Assembly: GCA_965214975.1 (NCBI GenBank)
Contig: OZ244055.1
Coordinates: 558,001-622,000, forward strand
Length of the DNA stretch: 64,000 bases
Reading direction: 5' to 3'
Source: JAJEBT01 sp965214975
Lineage (GTDB): Bacteria; Pseudomonadota; Alphaproteobacteria; MPNO01; UBA830
A program made the position numbers and the translations under genes. A model generated the notes under the pieces. That model saw only the letters and a list, made by a program, of their open reading frames with translations, searched no databases and was not told where the DNA came from. This document shows positions 10,432 to 19,369 of the stretch, one piece after another. How positions within the stretch are numbered: the stretch's first letter is position 1; the number at the start of each line of letters is the position of its first letter.

Positions 10432-11742
10432 TCAGACGAAGCGGGTCAGCCAGCTCGCGAGCGGCGGGAAGCCCCAGATCAGCGCCGCGGTCAGGAGCAT
10501 CAGGAGCCAGTAGGGAATCGAGCCCCTGAAGATTTCCGCCAGGGTCACCCCGGAATCCGGGACGGCTCCCTTGACCACGTAGACCACCAGCCCGAACGGG
10601 GGCGTCAGAAGGCCGGCCTCGATCAGGAGAATCCCGAAGATCGCGAACGCGAAGCCGTCCATCCCGATCAACGGCGCGAACGTCGCGAAGATCGGGACGG
10701 TCAGAAGTATGATCGAGATCGAGTCGAGGATCATCCCGAGAAGAAGCCAGATGATCACCATCATGAGCATGAGCTCGAACGCGCCGAACCCGAACGAGAG
10801 GAGCGCGTTCTTGATGATCGACTGGATGTCGGCGAGAGCGAGGAATCTCGAGTACATGCCCGCGGCGACCAGCAGAATCATGATCGGGGCCGAGGTCTTG
10901 CCCGCGTCGACCACGGCATCGACGATTCCCCGCAGCCGGAGCCCCTTGACGACCGCGAACACCATGGCGGCGAGGGCGCCGATTCCCGCCGCCTCGGTCG
11001 CCGTGAACGCGCCTCCCCAGATGCCGCCGAGCACGATCAGGACGATCGCCAGCACGCCCAGCGCCGAAACGATCTCGCCGCCGGTCAGGTTCTCCTCCTC
11101 GGCGTCCTCCGGCGCCGACGGCGCGACGGCCGGCCGGCGGAGGACGGCGGCCACCGTGTAGGCGACGAAGAGCAGCGACAGGATGATCCCGGGGACGACG
11201 CCCGCGACGAACAGCTTGCCGATGGACTGCTCGGTGATGATGCCCCACACGATCAGCAGCACGCTGGGCGGGATCAGCATTCCGAGGCACGCCGATCCCG
11301 CGATCGATCCGAGCGCGAACTCGCGCTTGTAGCGGAACCGCATCATCTCGGGATAGGCGATCCGGCTGAACGCGGCGGCGGACGCGATCGAGGTCCCGGT
11401 GACGGCGGCAAAGGCCGCGTTGCCCGTCACGGTCGCCACGGCGAGGCGGCCGGGAATGCGGCGCAGGCAACGGTTGATGACCTTGTAGAGATCGCCCGCG
11501 GCGCCGCACTTGGCGACGAAGTCCCCCATGAGAACGAAAAGCGGGATGGTGGCGAACACGTAGTGGCGGACCAGCTCGTAGGCCGCGCCGCCGACCTGGG
11601 CCGACGCCAGGTACCAGTCCTGGAAGATGAAGTACGTCCCGACCATGGCGGTCAGGCCCAGAGCCAGCGCGATGTGGACGCCCGCGAATATGGCGACCAG
11701 CATGCCTCCCAGGGTGAGAGCCATGAGAACGTCGAGATCCAT
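10432..11742 (-). CDS. dctM: TRAP transporter large permease subunit, DctM family
   Basis: Inner-membrane transport subunit of 436 residues with about 12-13 hydrophobic helices, the normal size. Conserved DctM segments include TGNAAFAAVTGTSIASAAAF and IAGSACLGMLIPPSVLLIVW, plus the later WLLLGMILDSISIILLTVPI. It forms the ion-coupled translocation path with DctQ. It starts 48 bases after dctQ and ends 87 bases before dctP, so all three genes likely form one transcript in the order Q-M-P. Confidence 0.95.
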   Translation of the reverse strand: MDLDVLMALTLGGMLVAIFAGVHIALALGLTAMVGTYFIFQDWYLASAQVGGAAYELVRHYVFATIPLFVLMGDFVAKCGAAGDLYKVINRCLRRIPGRLAVATVTGNAAFAAVTGTSIASAAAFSRIAYPEMMRFRYKREFALGSIAGSACLGMLIPPSVLLIVWGIITEQSIGKLFVAGVVPGIILSLLFVAYTVAAVLRRPAVAPSAPEDAEEENLTGGEIVSALGVLAIVLIVLGGIWGGAFTATEAAGIGALAAMVFAVVKGLRLRGIVDAVVDAGKTSAPIMILLVAAGMYSRFLALADIQSIIKNALLSFGFGAFELMLMMVIIWLLLGMILDSISIILLTVPIFATFAPLIGMDGFAFAIFGILLIEAGLLTPPFGLVVYVVKGAVPDSGVTLAEIFRGSIPYWLLMLLTAALIWGFPPLASWLTRFV

Positions 11743-11790
11743 CTGCCCGTTCCGTTGTCGTTGCCGGGGCCGCCCGGAGGGGAGCCGTGT

Positions 11791-12303
11791 TCAGATCCCG
11801 CTCGTCCGTTCCGAGGCGCTTGCGCCCCTGTCCGCGTCCGTCGCGGCGCGGGCGAGAAGAACGAGGTAGATCACCGTGATCAGCGCCGCCGAGGCGATGA
11901 TGATCGTGCGCACCGGATAGACGGGAACCTCGAGGGCGCCGATCCCCTGGTACTCGCCGATCTGCCAGCCCTTGATCATGTCGCTCCATCCGCCGACGGC
12001 GATGCCGACGAAGAGCGCGATTCCGAGGAGGAACGACAGGACGTCGACGACGCGCCGCCACGAGGCGTTCAGATGGCCGAAGACGATGGTCGTGCGCAGC
12101 ATGCTGCCCATGAGGATGGCAAGCGGCACCTGGAGAAAGACGATCGCGGGAACCGAGTTGGTGACGATCTCGTCGCCGCCGAGGAACGTGCCGAAGACGC
12201 CGCGGCTCGTCACCTCGACGAAGATGACCACGGCGATCACCATCAGCCAGCCGGCCGCGATGTAGTTCAGCCAGCCGCAGAACCGTTCCAGCCCTCGGAA
12301 CAT
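11791..12303 (-). CDS. dctQ: TRAP transporter small permease subunit, DctQ family
   Basis: Small membrane subunit of 170 residues with four predicted transmembrane helices: residues about 12-32, 50-70, 84-106 and 128-150. The family pattern VEVTSRGVFG lies after helix 1 and the D/E-rich membrane boundary GGDEIVTN precedes helix 2. It associates with DctM and is required for TRAP transport. It is the first gene of the operon. The C-terminal 20 residues are polar (ATDADRGASASERTSGI) and probably cytoplasmic. Confidence 0.92.
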   Translation of the reverse strand: MFRGLERFCGWLNYIAAGWLMVIAVVIFVEVTSRGVFGTFLGGDEIVTNSVPAIVFLQVPLAILMGSMLRTTIVFGHLNASWRRVVDVLSFLLGIALFVGIAVGGWSDMIKGWQIGEYQGIGALEVPVYPVRTIIIASAALITVIYLVLLARAATDADRGASASERTSGI

Positions 12304-12408
12304 GGCGATGCCCTCCTCTGGGGCCCGTCAGACGGCGTTCCGTCCCGGGACAGGGAACTCCGCGTCACGGTGGCGACGGGGTCTTTCGGATCCGCCGGCC
12401 GACGGACC

Positions 12409-12437
12409 CGGATACCGGGATGCTCCGCTCCGCTCAA
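12409..12437 (-). promoter_or_regulatory. Candidate promoter of the dctQMP operon
   Basis: On the minus strand TTGAGC (12437-12432) and TATCCG (12414-12409) are separated by exactly 17 bases, about 105 bases before the dctQ ATG. Both boxes share 3-4 of 6 bases with consensus. Confidence 0.42.
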
Positions 12438-12507
12438 GTCGCGCCCGGCGGATTGTAGCGGGCGCGCCGCCGGGGGCAAGCCGGATGCGGAACCCCGCCC
12501 CGCGGGA

Positions 12508-12966
12508 TCAGGGATCGAGATCTTCCGCCGTCACGTCGGCCCTGACGCCCCGGGCCTCCTCCGCCGCGAAGTTGAGCTCCACCTTGACGCCGTTGGGGTC
12601 GATCAGGAAGAGCTGGAACAGTTCCTGGTCGTCGACCTGGCGGCGCGTGTAGCCGACGCCTCTGGCGTCGAGACGGGCCATCATCTCCTCGAGACGGGTG
12701 GCGCGGAAGGCGACGTGGTCGACGACCCCCGAGCCGCGGGTGTCCGTGGACTGCTGCCCGAGATAGCTCTTCCGGTTGTCGCTCACGCCCTCGCCCCCGG
12801 CGGTCAGGTGCAGCACCGGTTCGTCGCCGACGTAGAGCCAGCGCACCGGGAACCCGAAGTCGGGGTGCGGGCCTTCCGTCATGCCGAGATTCTCGACGTA
12901 CCAGTCCCGGGTGGCGTCAAGGTCCGCGGTCTGGATCAGGAAATGCTCGAGACGGGAAAGCGGCAT
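12508..12966 (-). CDS. VOC family (glyoxalase/dioxygenase superfamily) protein
   Basis: A 152-residue single-subunit VOC protein with two beta-alpha-beta-beta-beta modules. Candidate metal ligands are His8 (RLEHFLIQT), a histidine in VVDHVAFRA and a glutamate in VKVELNF, matching the H-H-E pattern of this superfamily. Members include glyoxalases, dioxygenases and resistance proteins, and the sequence does not decide between them. It is divergent from a DUF1330 gene. The ATG has GAGGAG about ten bases upstream. Confidence 0.82.
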   Translation of the reverse strand: MPLSRLEHFLIQTADLDATRDWYVENLGMTEGPHPDFGFPVRWLYVGDEPVLHLTAGGEGVSDNRKSYLGQQSTDTRGSGVVDHVAFRATRLEEMMARLDARGVGYTRRQVDDQELFQLFLIDPNGVKVELNFAAEEARGVRADVTAEDLDP

Positions 12967-13106
12967 GGCGGGCTCCTCGCGTCGGCGGGAACCCCGACCC
13001 TACACTTCCGACGGGCACGGGACCAGCGGCCGGAAACCGCGTTCCTTGATCGGGCGGCCCGGCCGGGCCAGTATCCGGATCCCGCGACCGCGGAAGGGAG
13101 GGCCGG

Positions 13107-13415
13107 ATGACCGCTTACTGGGTGGCGCGCGCGAAGATCAACGACCGCGACGAGTACATGAAATACGCCAGACGGGTTCCGGAGATCCTGGAAAGGCACG
13201 GCGGCCGGATCCTGACCCGCGGCGGGAGCCACAGGACCCTCGAGGGGCCGGACCGTTTCGAGCGCTTCGTGGTCATCGAGTTCCCGTCGATGGAACACGC
13301 GCAGGCCTGCTTCGATTCCGACGAGTACCGGCAGGCCGCCGCGTTCCGGAGACGGGACGGCGTCGGCGAGAACGAGCTGACGATCGTGGAGGCGGGCGAC
13401 CTCACGCCGGAGTGA
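13107..13415 (+). CDS. DUF1330 domain protein
   Basis: A 102-residue protein covering one complete DUF1330 domain of the dimeric alpha/beta-barrel (ferredoxin-like) superfamily. Family features are the N-terminal MTAYWVARAKI, the glycine-rich HGGRILTRGG in the middle and RFVVIEFPSMEHAQACFDS in the second half. No enzymatic role is established for the family. GGAGGG before the ATG is a good ribosome-binding site. The gene stands alone ahead of the first intergenic repeat copy. Confidence 0.85.
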   Translation: MTAYWVARAKINDRDEYMKYARRVPEILERHGGRILTRGGSHRTLEGPDRFERFVVIEFPSMEHAQACFDSDEYRQAAAFRRRDGVGENELTIVEAGDLTPE

Positions 13416-13431
13416 GACAGGGCTGGTTTTC

Positions 13432-13585
13432 CGTCCGGCGACGGGTGAACCGGGCCTGTCCGGCAGGGCGTTCGGGAACGCGTTTCGCCGGTCCGGGCGC
13501 CGGTTCGCGCCCCGGGAAGCGGCTCCTGATCGCGCGGCAGGCGGATCCGCACCCGCCATCGGCGCTCGGTCACGACAGAAAATTT
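13432..13585 (+). repeat. Intergenic dispersed repeat, copy 1
   Basis: About 150 bases shared with copies at 14768-14880 and 32401-32550, all in the same orientation. The most conserved part is GGGAAGCGGCTC, then GGCAGGCGGATCCGCACCCG, then CGGTCACGACA followed by an A-run. It contains the palindrome GCGGATCCGC. It lies about 115 bases upstream of the Rpn-type nuclease gene. Confidence 0.75.
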
Positions 13586-13701
13586 TTCAGTGTCCCGGAT
13601 ATTCGTCTTGTATTCCTTGCAGCGACATGCTACGAACAAGAGTCGCGGCGGAGAGGCCGCAAGGCCGCGCCGGCGAGGCGGGGCGTTTCCGAGGGGGCAC
13701 C

Positions 13702-14680
13702 ATGGCCGATCTGACGACGCCGCACGACCGGTTGTTCCGGGCTCTTTCGCAGGATCCGCGGATGGCGGACCGGATGATCCGCGACCTGCTTCCCGCCGCG
13801 TACACGGCCCACTTCTCCGACAGGGCCGGCGCGGCCGGCGGACGGAACCTTCCTCGACGACGAACTCCGGGCCCTCCACAGCGACGGCCTGTACGAGGTG
13901 GAGCTGCTCCGGGGGGCGCCGTCCACCGCCTACGTCCTTCTCGAGCACAAGAGCACCGCCGAGCGGAAGACGCGGTTCCAGATCGCGAACTACATGATGG
14001 CTCTCTGGGACCGCATCGAGCGGCAGCGTGACGCGCAGCCCTTGCCGCTGATCATCCCCGTGGTCGTCTATCACGGCAGCGGGCGATGGAACGCGCCGAC
14101 TTCGCTGCCGGGCATGGACGACGCGCCCGGGGAACTGTCGTCGCTTGCGAGAAACATGTCCTGCGTCGTGTGCAACCTCGGGGACATTCCGTTCGAGCGG
14201 CTTTCGGAGGACGCGTTTCTGCGGGCGGGGCTGGGCGCGCTGAAGTTCTCCTCGGCCGGACGGATGCCGAGGGAGGTTCTGCACGACATCCTGAAGAGCC
14301 TTTCCAGCCCCGATGGGAACCACTTGCTTGAACGGCAGATCTGGCACTATGTTTCCGTTGTCCACGACCTTGATCGTGCCGAGGTCGACGAGTTGATGCC
14401 GAAGGGCGAATCGCACTTGAGGGAGATCATCATGCCGACACTGGCGGAGACGTGGCGTGCCGAGGGCATGGCCGAGGGCGTGGCGAAAGGCGTGGCCGAG
14501 GGCACGGCCAAGATGGCCAGGATGCTGCGCATCGTGCTGGAACGGCGTTTCGGCGAACTGCCGCCGGAGGCGGAGGCGCGAATCGGCGCCGCGACTTCCG
14601 AGGAGCTGGAGCTCTGGAACGCGAAGGCGTTCGACGCGGGGACACTGGACGAGGTCTTCGGGAGCGTCCCGCTGCATTGA
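13702..14680 (+). pseudogene. Rpn family (PD-(D/E)XK) recombination-promoting nuclease, frameshifted
   Basis: Member of the Rpn/YhgA-like transposase-derived nuclease family (PD-(D/E)XK fold). The N-terminal part MADLTTPHDRLFRALSQDP and helix DRMIRDLLPAAYTAHFSD are in one frame. The continuation DGTFLDDELRALHSDGLYEV, the nuclease core YVLLEHKSTAE and PLPLIIPVVVYHGSGRW are in the next frame, joined near 13838-13845, where one extra base would explain the shift. With one base removed it would give about 325 residues, the family size. The C-terminus has a short repeat (EGMAEGVAKGVAEGTAKMAR) typical of these proteins. Either a recent inactivation or an assembly indel. Two repeat copies flank it. 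Confidence 0.82.
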
Positions 14681-14767
14681 GCGGCGCCCGCGTTCGCGAC
14701 CGGCGTCCGGCGAGGCGGGAGTTTCCGGCCGGAAACCCCGCAGGCCCGGGGCGCGGCGACAACTGAC

Positions 14768-14880
14768 GTTCGGAAGCGAATTTCGCCGTCCGAGTGTCAG
14801 TTCGAGCCCCGGGAAGCGGCTCTTGATCGCATGGCAGGCGGATCCGCACCCGCCACCGGCACCCGGTCACGACAAAAAAT
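14768..14880 (+). repeat. Intergenic dispersed repeat, copy 2
   Basis: It shares with copy 1 a core of about 75 bases, nearly identical, running from CCCGGGAAGCGGCTC through GGCAGGCGGATCCGCACCCG to CGGTCACGACA and an A-run. The upstream part is more diverged (TTCGGAAGCGAATTTCGCCG against TTCGGGAACGCGTTTCGCCG). It lies 87 bases after the nuclease stop codon, so the nuclease gene sits between direct repeats. Confidence 0.75.
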
Positions 14881-14906
14881 GTTCCTGCGGAGCGAGACGA
14901 CGGGAG

Positions 14907-14934
14907 TTGCGCATCCCCCGTCGCACACTATGCT
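14907..14934 (+). promoter_or_regulatory. Candidate promoter of the YciI-like gene
   Basis: TTGCGC (14907-14912) and TATGCT (14929-14934) with a 16-base spacer, placed about 40 bases before the ATG and just after repeat copy 2. Confidence 0.45.
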
Positions 14935-14972
14935 CCGCGGCCTCGACGCCAGCCTGGGGAGATATCACCGTC

Positions 14973-15365
14973 ATGTCCGGACCCGAGATCAGCAAGCAGG
15001 ACGTTCTCGACGCCTGCGAAGGCATGCTTCAGAAGCAGCTCTATGTCGTTCACACCTTCCCGACCGACGGCCTCGGGCCGGTCATGGAGAACATCGAGGC
15101 CCATCTCAAGTACCAGGTGGAGCTCGAGGAGAAGGGGATCATGTTCGGCGCCGGGCCCTTCTGGGACGACGCCGAGGAGAAGTGGGAAGGCGAGGGCATG
15201 GTGATCATCCGCGCCGGCTCCCTTGCCGAGGCCCGGGAGATCGCGGCCGCCGACCCGATGCACAAGTCCGGCGCCCGGGACTGCACGGTCCGGCCCTGGG
15301 TCATGAACGAGGGCACGGTGACGGTGAAGGTCAGGTACTCGAACGGCAGCCGCGAACTGATCTGA
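14973..15365 (+). CDS. YciI-like (YCII-related domain) protein
   Basis: A 130-residue protein of the YciI dimeric alpha/beta-barrel superfamily. The core runs from YVVHTFPTDGLGPVMENIEAH through EEKGIMFGAGPFWDD to GMVIIRAGSLAEAREIAAAD and PMHKSGARDCTVRPW. The aspartate/histidine pair typical of YciI proteins may correspond to the DPMH segment near residue 97. No substrate is known for most members. The ATG at 14973 follows GGGGAG about 12 bases upstream. It converges on the reductase gene to its right. Confidence 0.78.
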   Translation: MSGPEISKQDVLDACEGMLQKQLYVVHTFPTDGLGPVMENIEAHLKYQVELEEKGIMFGAGPFWDDAEEKWEGEGMVIIRAGSLAEAREIAAADPMHKSGARDCTVRPWVMNEGTVTVKVRYSNGSRELI

Positions 15366-15383
15366 AGCGGAGCCGCCGCGCCC

Positions 15384-16004
15384 TCAGAGACGCGCGAATT
15401 CCGCGCGGACCTTCGCGACGAACCGTTCGCAGGCCTGTCGCCGCGGCTTGTCGAGCCCGTGCAGCGACAGCATGCGGAAGGACACCCTGCCGGCGCAGAC
15501 GCCGACGATTCCCTTCCGGATCTGCCTGCGCACGGGGTTGCCCATGTAGAGCTCGACGATCCACCGGGGCGAGTTCGCCGTCGTCACCACGTGGCAGCTG
15601 CGAAGGCGCGAAAGCCCGGGCCGGAGCCGTCCGGCCGCGCGGTCCGGGAGAAACGCCCGGCCGGGCGCGAACGCGCGGTCGACGAAGCCCTTGAGAACGG
15701 CCGGCATGCCGTACCACCACTGCGGAAACACCAGCACGAGCCCGTCGGCGGCCGCGAGCCGCTCGCAGTAGCCGACGACCTCCGGCGGCGGGACGTATCC
15801 CGGCGCGACCATGCCCGCCCGCTCCTCCGCGGTCAGGCGGGGGTCGAAGCCGTCCGCGTAGAGGTCGGCGAGATCGGCCTCGTGGCCGGCCGCGTCGAGG
15901 CCCTCGATCACGGCGTCGCGGAGCGCCGCCGAGAGGCTGTCCGCGAGCGGATGGGCGTGGACCACGAGAAAACGCCGCCCGGTTCCGGTCATGCTCTCCG
16001 CCAT
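15384..16004 (-). CDS. NAD(P)H dehydrogenase (quinone)-like flavoprotein, flavodoxin-like fold
   Basis: A 206-residue member of the NQO/KefF/MdaB flavodoxin-fold family that reduces quinones or other acceptors with two electrons. Seen are the FMN/FAD phosphate loop HAHPLADSLSAAL, the central motif FPQWWYGMPAVLKGFVDRAF and the late segment TTANSPRWIVELYMG. The ATG at 16004 has GGAGGG six bases upstream and lies inside the end of cysS. An ATG at 15992, overlapping the cysS stop as ATGA, is the alternative start. Either way it is probably co-transcribed with cysS. Confidence 0.85.
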   Translation of the reverse strand: MAESMTGTGRRFLVVHAHPLADSLSAALRDAVIEGLDAAGHEADLADLYADGFDPRLTAEERAGMVAPGYVPPPEVVGYCERLAAADGLVLVFPQWWYGMPAVLKGFVDRAFAPGRAFLPDRAAGRLRPGLSRLRSCHVVTTANSPRWIVELYMGNPVRRQIRKGIVGVCAGRVSFRMLSLHGLDKPRRQACERFVAKVRAEFARL

Positions 16005-17359
16005 TTCGTGCCCTCCGTGCCGTCCTCGAGCGCGACGCCCCGGGCCGCCAGCGCGTCGCGGATGCGGTCCGCCTCGTCGAACCGCTTTTCCGCCCGTGCC
16101 CGCGCGCGGGCCGCCAGCATCTCCCCGATCTCCGCGGCGTCCCCGGCGTCCTCGCCGGCGAACCAGCGTTCGCAGTCCTGCCGGAGGATGCCGAGAAGCT
16201 CTCCGGAAGCCAGAAGCGCGCCCTTGAGCCGCCACCGTTCGGACGGCTCCGCGGTTCCGGCGGCCTGCCGGCCGATCCGGAACAGTTCCGCCATCGCCTT
16301 CGGCGTGTTGAGATCGTCGCAGAGCGCCGCGACGAACGCCTCGTCGGGCGCGGCGCCGTCCGGAACCTCGACGTCGGCCAGCGTCCGGAGCGCGCCGTAG
16401 AGCCGGTCGAGCATGCTTCGCGCCTGGGCGAGGCCGCCGTCGCTCCAGTCCAGGGGCCGGCGGTACTGGGCGTTGAGAAGCGCGAGCCGCACGGCCTCGC
16501 CCGGCGCCGCCTCCAGCAGTTCGCGGAGCGTGACGACATTGCCGGTCGACTTCGACATCTTCTCGCGGTCGACGTTGACGAAGCCGTTGTGAAGCCAGAA
16601 ACGCGCGAGCGGCCGTCCGCCGTGCGCGCAGGCGGACTGCGCGATCTCGTTCTCGTGATGGGGGAACACCAGATCGCTGCCGCCGCCGTGGATGTCGATC
16701 GTCCGGCCGAGATGCTTCCCGATCATGGCCGAGCATTCGAGATGCCATCCCGGCCGGCCGCGCCCCCACGGGCTGTCCCAGCCCGGCTGGCCGTCCCCCG
16801 ACGGTTTCCACAGCACGAAATCGGCCGGATCGCGCTTGTAGGGCGCGATCTCGACGCGGGCCCCGGCCAGCATCTCGTCGCGGTTGGACCGGGAAAGCCC
16901 GCCGTAGCCCGGGAAGCCCGGCACGTGGAACAGCACGTGGCCCTCGGCCTCGTAGGCGAAGCCGCCGGCGAGCAGCGTCCCGGCCATGGCGATCATCTCG
17001 GGGACGTGCTCGGTGGCGTGCGGCTCGACGTCGGGTTCGGCCACGCCGAGCGCGGCCATGTCCTCGCGGTAGATTTCCGCGAACGTCGCGGCGACGCTCT
17101 CGGGCGTGCGCCCGTCCTCGCGCGCCGCCGCGATGATCTTGTCGTCGATGTCGGTGACGTTGCGGGCGTAGACGACGTTCGGCCACCGCAGGCGCAGGAG
17201 CCGAACCAGCACGTCGAACACGACCGCCGGGCGGGCGTTGCCGATGTGCGCGTAGGAATAGACCGTGGGGCCGCACAGGTAGACTGTCACCCGATCCGGA
17301 TCGGCCGGGCTGAACGCCTCCTTGCGGCGCGTCAGCGTGTTGAACAGATGCGGCGTCAT
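15989..17359 (-). CDS. cysS: Cysteinyl-tRNA synthetase
   Basis: Class I aminoacyl-tRNA synthetase of 456 residues, the usual size. The N-terminus (PHLFNTLTRRKEAFSPADPD), the zinc-ligand Cys29 in YLCGPTVYS, the HIGN signature at 38-41 and KMSKSTGN near residue 267 are all present. The start is the ATG at 17359; an upstream in-frame extension to 17461 has no family similarity. It is the first gene of a pair with the flavoprotein reductase. Confidence 0.97.
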   Translation of the reverse strand: MTPHLFNTLTRRKEAFSPADPDRVTVYLCGPTVYSYAHIGNARPAVVFDVLVRLLRLRWPNVVYARNVTDIDDKIIAAAREDGRTPESVAATFAEIYREDMAALGVAEPDVEPHATEHVPEMIAMAGTLLAGGFAYEAEGHVLFHVPGFPGYGGLSRSNRDEMLAGARVEIAPYKRDPADFVLWKPSGDGQPGWDSPWGRGRPGWHLECSAMIGKHLGRTIDIHGGGSDLVFPHHENEIAQSACAHGGRPLARFWLHNGFVNVDREKMSKSTGNVVTLRELLEAAPGEAVRLALLNAQYRRPLDWSDGGLAQARSMLDRLYGALRTLADVEVPDGAAPDEAFVAALCDDLNTPKAMAELFRIGRQAAGTAEPSERWRLKGALLASGELLGILRQDCERWFAGEDAGDAAEIGEMLAARARARAEKRFDEADRIRDALAARGVALEDGTEGTKWRRA

Positions 17360-17801
17360 GACCGGGCGGCGCGGATCCCGGAGCCGTTTTCCGCGCCCCT
17401 GCCGGGGGAGGGGTCTGCCATGGCGACGCTCCGGGCGCCGGAACCCATCCGCCCGACGCACCCTTCGGGGAGGAGGTCGCGGATCCCGGCCTTCGCCAGC
17501 CGCCGCACCGCGCCGTCGTCCCGGAGCGGCCCGCGACGCGACGTCGCCGCCAGGTGCCGGTGTTCAGGGACCAGGATCCGTCTCCCAGCCGGACGGCCGG
17601 TCTCGCCGCCCGGCCCGGCGGGCCGGGAACGCCCCGCATGGCACCGCACGCCGCCTCATGCCCGGTCTTCCGCCCGAGGTCGTGATCGTATCCGACATCC
17701 GGGTCGTCGACAAGCCCCCGGGAACTGCCGCGGACGGCGGGACGCGGTTGCACGGCGACATGCGCCGCGTCGAAGCCCTCCGCGTCGCCGCGCCCGCCGC
17801 T
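17360..17801. other. 442-base region without a recognisable gene
   Basis: Between cysS and the next minus-strand gene there are only short overlapping open frames with arginine-, proline- and alanine-rich translations and no family resemblance. No strong promoter or stem-loop stood out. It presumably carries the cysS promoter and the end of the upstream operon. Confidence 0.4.
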
Positions 17802-18794
17802 TCAGTCCGCGAGCCACTCCCCCTTGCCGCGGCTTTCGAGCATCACGTCCGCGAACAGGTCGTCCACCGGAATCGGGGCCGAGATCAGCCCGCCCTGGTG
17901 CGAGTAGCCGATCAGGGTCTCGAGGTTCCTGCGGTTGGCCTCGCCGAGGCCGTATTCCCAGGGGTCCGGCCCCAGGAGCTCGCGCTGGGCCTCCCACTCG
18001 TCCATGAACCAGGCCAGCGGCACCGTGCGCGGATTGGCGAGCCGGCGATAGGCCTCGGCCTTGGCGGCGTCGAAGGCGCGCGCGAGATTGGTCGCGACCC
18101 ACGGATGCTCCTCCAGGATCTCCTTGCGGATCGCGGTGACGTGCATGATCGGGAAGATGCCGGTCCGCGCGAAATACGCCCTTTCCTCCGCGCGGTGGTT
18201 CCGGAACAGGCGCGCGACCCGCGGATCCCCGCGCAGCACCGGGGCGATGATGTCGGGGTGGAGAGCGGCGTCGAGGTCGCCTTCGGCCAGCATCTCGGCA
18301 ACGTCCGACCCCGCCGGCGCACGCGACAGGCGGATCCCCGGCGGCGTCTCGAAGGCGATGTCCTCGTCGAGCTCCGTCACCCACTCGATGGACGACAGGT
18401 CGACGCCGTGCTCGTTCGCCAGCAGCCCGCGCAGGTAGAGCGTCGCCGTCGTCTGGTAGGTCTTGAGTCCGACCCGCCGGCCTTCGAGATCCCCCGGCGC
18501 GGCGATCCCGCTCGCGGCGTTGACGTAGACGAAGCCGTGGCGGAAGCGCCGGTGCAGGAACACCGGGATCGCGGAAAACGGCAGCCCGCGGTCCCTGGCC
18601 ATCAGGTAGGAGGAGCCGGAAAGCTCGCAGACGTCGAATTCCCGGCCGCGGATCATGCGCCAGTGCCGTGTCGACGAATCCATGCCGGTGAGCACGTTGA
18701 GCGAGATGCCGTCGGCCTCGACCGCGCCCTCCTTGAGGGCGCGGACGATCTCGTAGTCGCCGCAGGCGAGCGTCAGCTCGAGGCGGCGGGCCAT
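17802..18794 (-). CDS. 4,5-dihydroxyphthalate decarboxylase-like protein (type 2 periplasmic-binding fold)
   Basis: A 330-residue protein resembling 4,5-dihydroxyphthalate decarboxylase (Pht5 type), which removes CO2 to give protocatechuate. It has the family start ELTLACGDYEIVRALKEG, the segment FDVCELSGSSYLMARDRG, the strand-turn LEGRRVGLKTYQTTATLYL and the late part ILEEHPWVATNLARAFDAA. There is no signal peptide, so it is likely a cytoplasmic enzyme rather than a transport receptor, although the fold is the same. It is the last gene of a tight three-gene operon with a cupin and a cysteine hydrolase, which suggests ring-cleavage or amide chemistry on a related acid. The substrate is not certain. 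Confidence 0.8.
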   Translation of the reverse strand: MARRLELTLACGDYEIVRALKEGAVEADGISLNVLTGMDSSTRHWRMIRGREFDVCELSGSSYLMARDRGLPFSAIPVFLHRRFRHGFVYVNAASGIAAPGDLEGRRVGLKTYQTTATLYLRGLLANEHGVDLSSIEWVTELDEDIAFETPPGIRLSRAPAGSDVAEMLAEGDLDAALHPDIIAPVLRGDPRVARLFRNHRAEERAYFARTGIFPIMHVTAIRKEILEEHPWVATNLARAFDAAKAEAYRRLANPRTVPLAWFMDEWEAQRELLGPDPWEYGLGEANRRNLETLIGYSHQGGLISAPIPVDDLFADVMLESRGKGEWLAD

Positions 18795-18798
18795 GCCG

Positions 18799-19359
18799 TC
18801 ACTTCACCGCCGCGTCCGGACGCGGGGCCGTTTTCCGGCCCCGCAGCTCGGCGTCGGGATTGTCCTTTCGCTGCAGCCGCGCCAGCGCGGGGTCGGCGTA
18901 GCGCGGACGGTCGGGTTTCGGGTCGCCGAGCATCACCTGGAAGAAGCAGGCCTCGTCGCTGTCGTTGCGGACGCAGTGCGCCTGGCCCGGCGGATTGTAG
19001 ATCATGTCCCACGGCCCGAGCCGGCGCGTCACGGTCTCGCCGTTCTCCTCCCAGACGATGGTGGGGGTGCCCTCGAGCACGAAGAACACCTCCTCCTCGT
19101 GCGGATGGCGGTGCATCGGCTGGGCGTGGCCCGCCGGCATCTCGAGGACGGTGAGCGTGAAGCTCCGGCCCATCAGCGCCCCGGGGTCGTCGTGGCTGAC
19201 GTTGCCGCTGGTTCCCAGGTAGCGGCGCTGGGAGCGCGCGAATCTCTTGTCGACCCGGGTCTCGAACCCCCACACCCGCCAGCTCGGCTCGCGCGTCGCG
19301 AAGGTCTTGCAGTGCCGGTCGAGCGCGTTCTCCAGAGCGCCCGCGGTCGCTGTGTCCAT
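18799..19359 (-). CDS. Cupin domain protein
   Basis: A 186-residue single-cupin protein. The metal site is visible: HRHPHEEEVFFVLEG (residues about 83-97) in motif 1 and PPGQAHCVRN (about 124-132) in motif 2, giving the usual His, His, Glu, His set. It is likely a metal-dependent dioxygenase, isomerase or sensor. The start is the ATG at 19359 with GGGGAGGA upstream. It lies 10 bases after the cysteine hydrolase gene and 4 bases before the decarboxylase-like gene, so the three are one unit. Confidence 0.82.
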   Translation of the reverse strand: MDTATAGALENALDRHCKTFATREPSWRVWGFETRVDKRFARSQRRYLGTSGNVSHDDPGALMGRSFTLTVLEMPAGHAQPMHRHPHEEEVFFVLEGTPTIVWEENGETVTRRLGPWDMIYNPPGQAHCVRNDSDEACFFQVMLGDPKPDRPRYADPALARLQRKDNPDAELRGRKTAPRPDAAVK

Positions 19360-19369
19360 CGTTCCTCCC

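Noticed and set aside
14780..14820. Possible tRNA T-arm (GTTCGAGCCC) inside repeat copy 2
   Set aside because: No acceptor stem, anticodon arm or CCA context is present, and the other copies do not keep the sequence.
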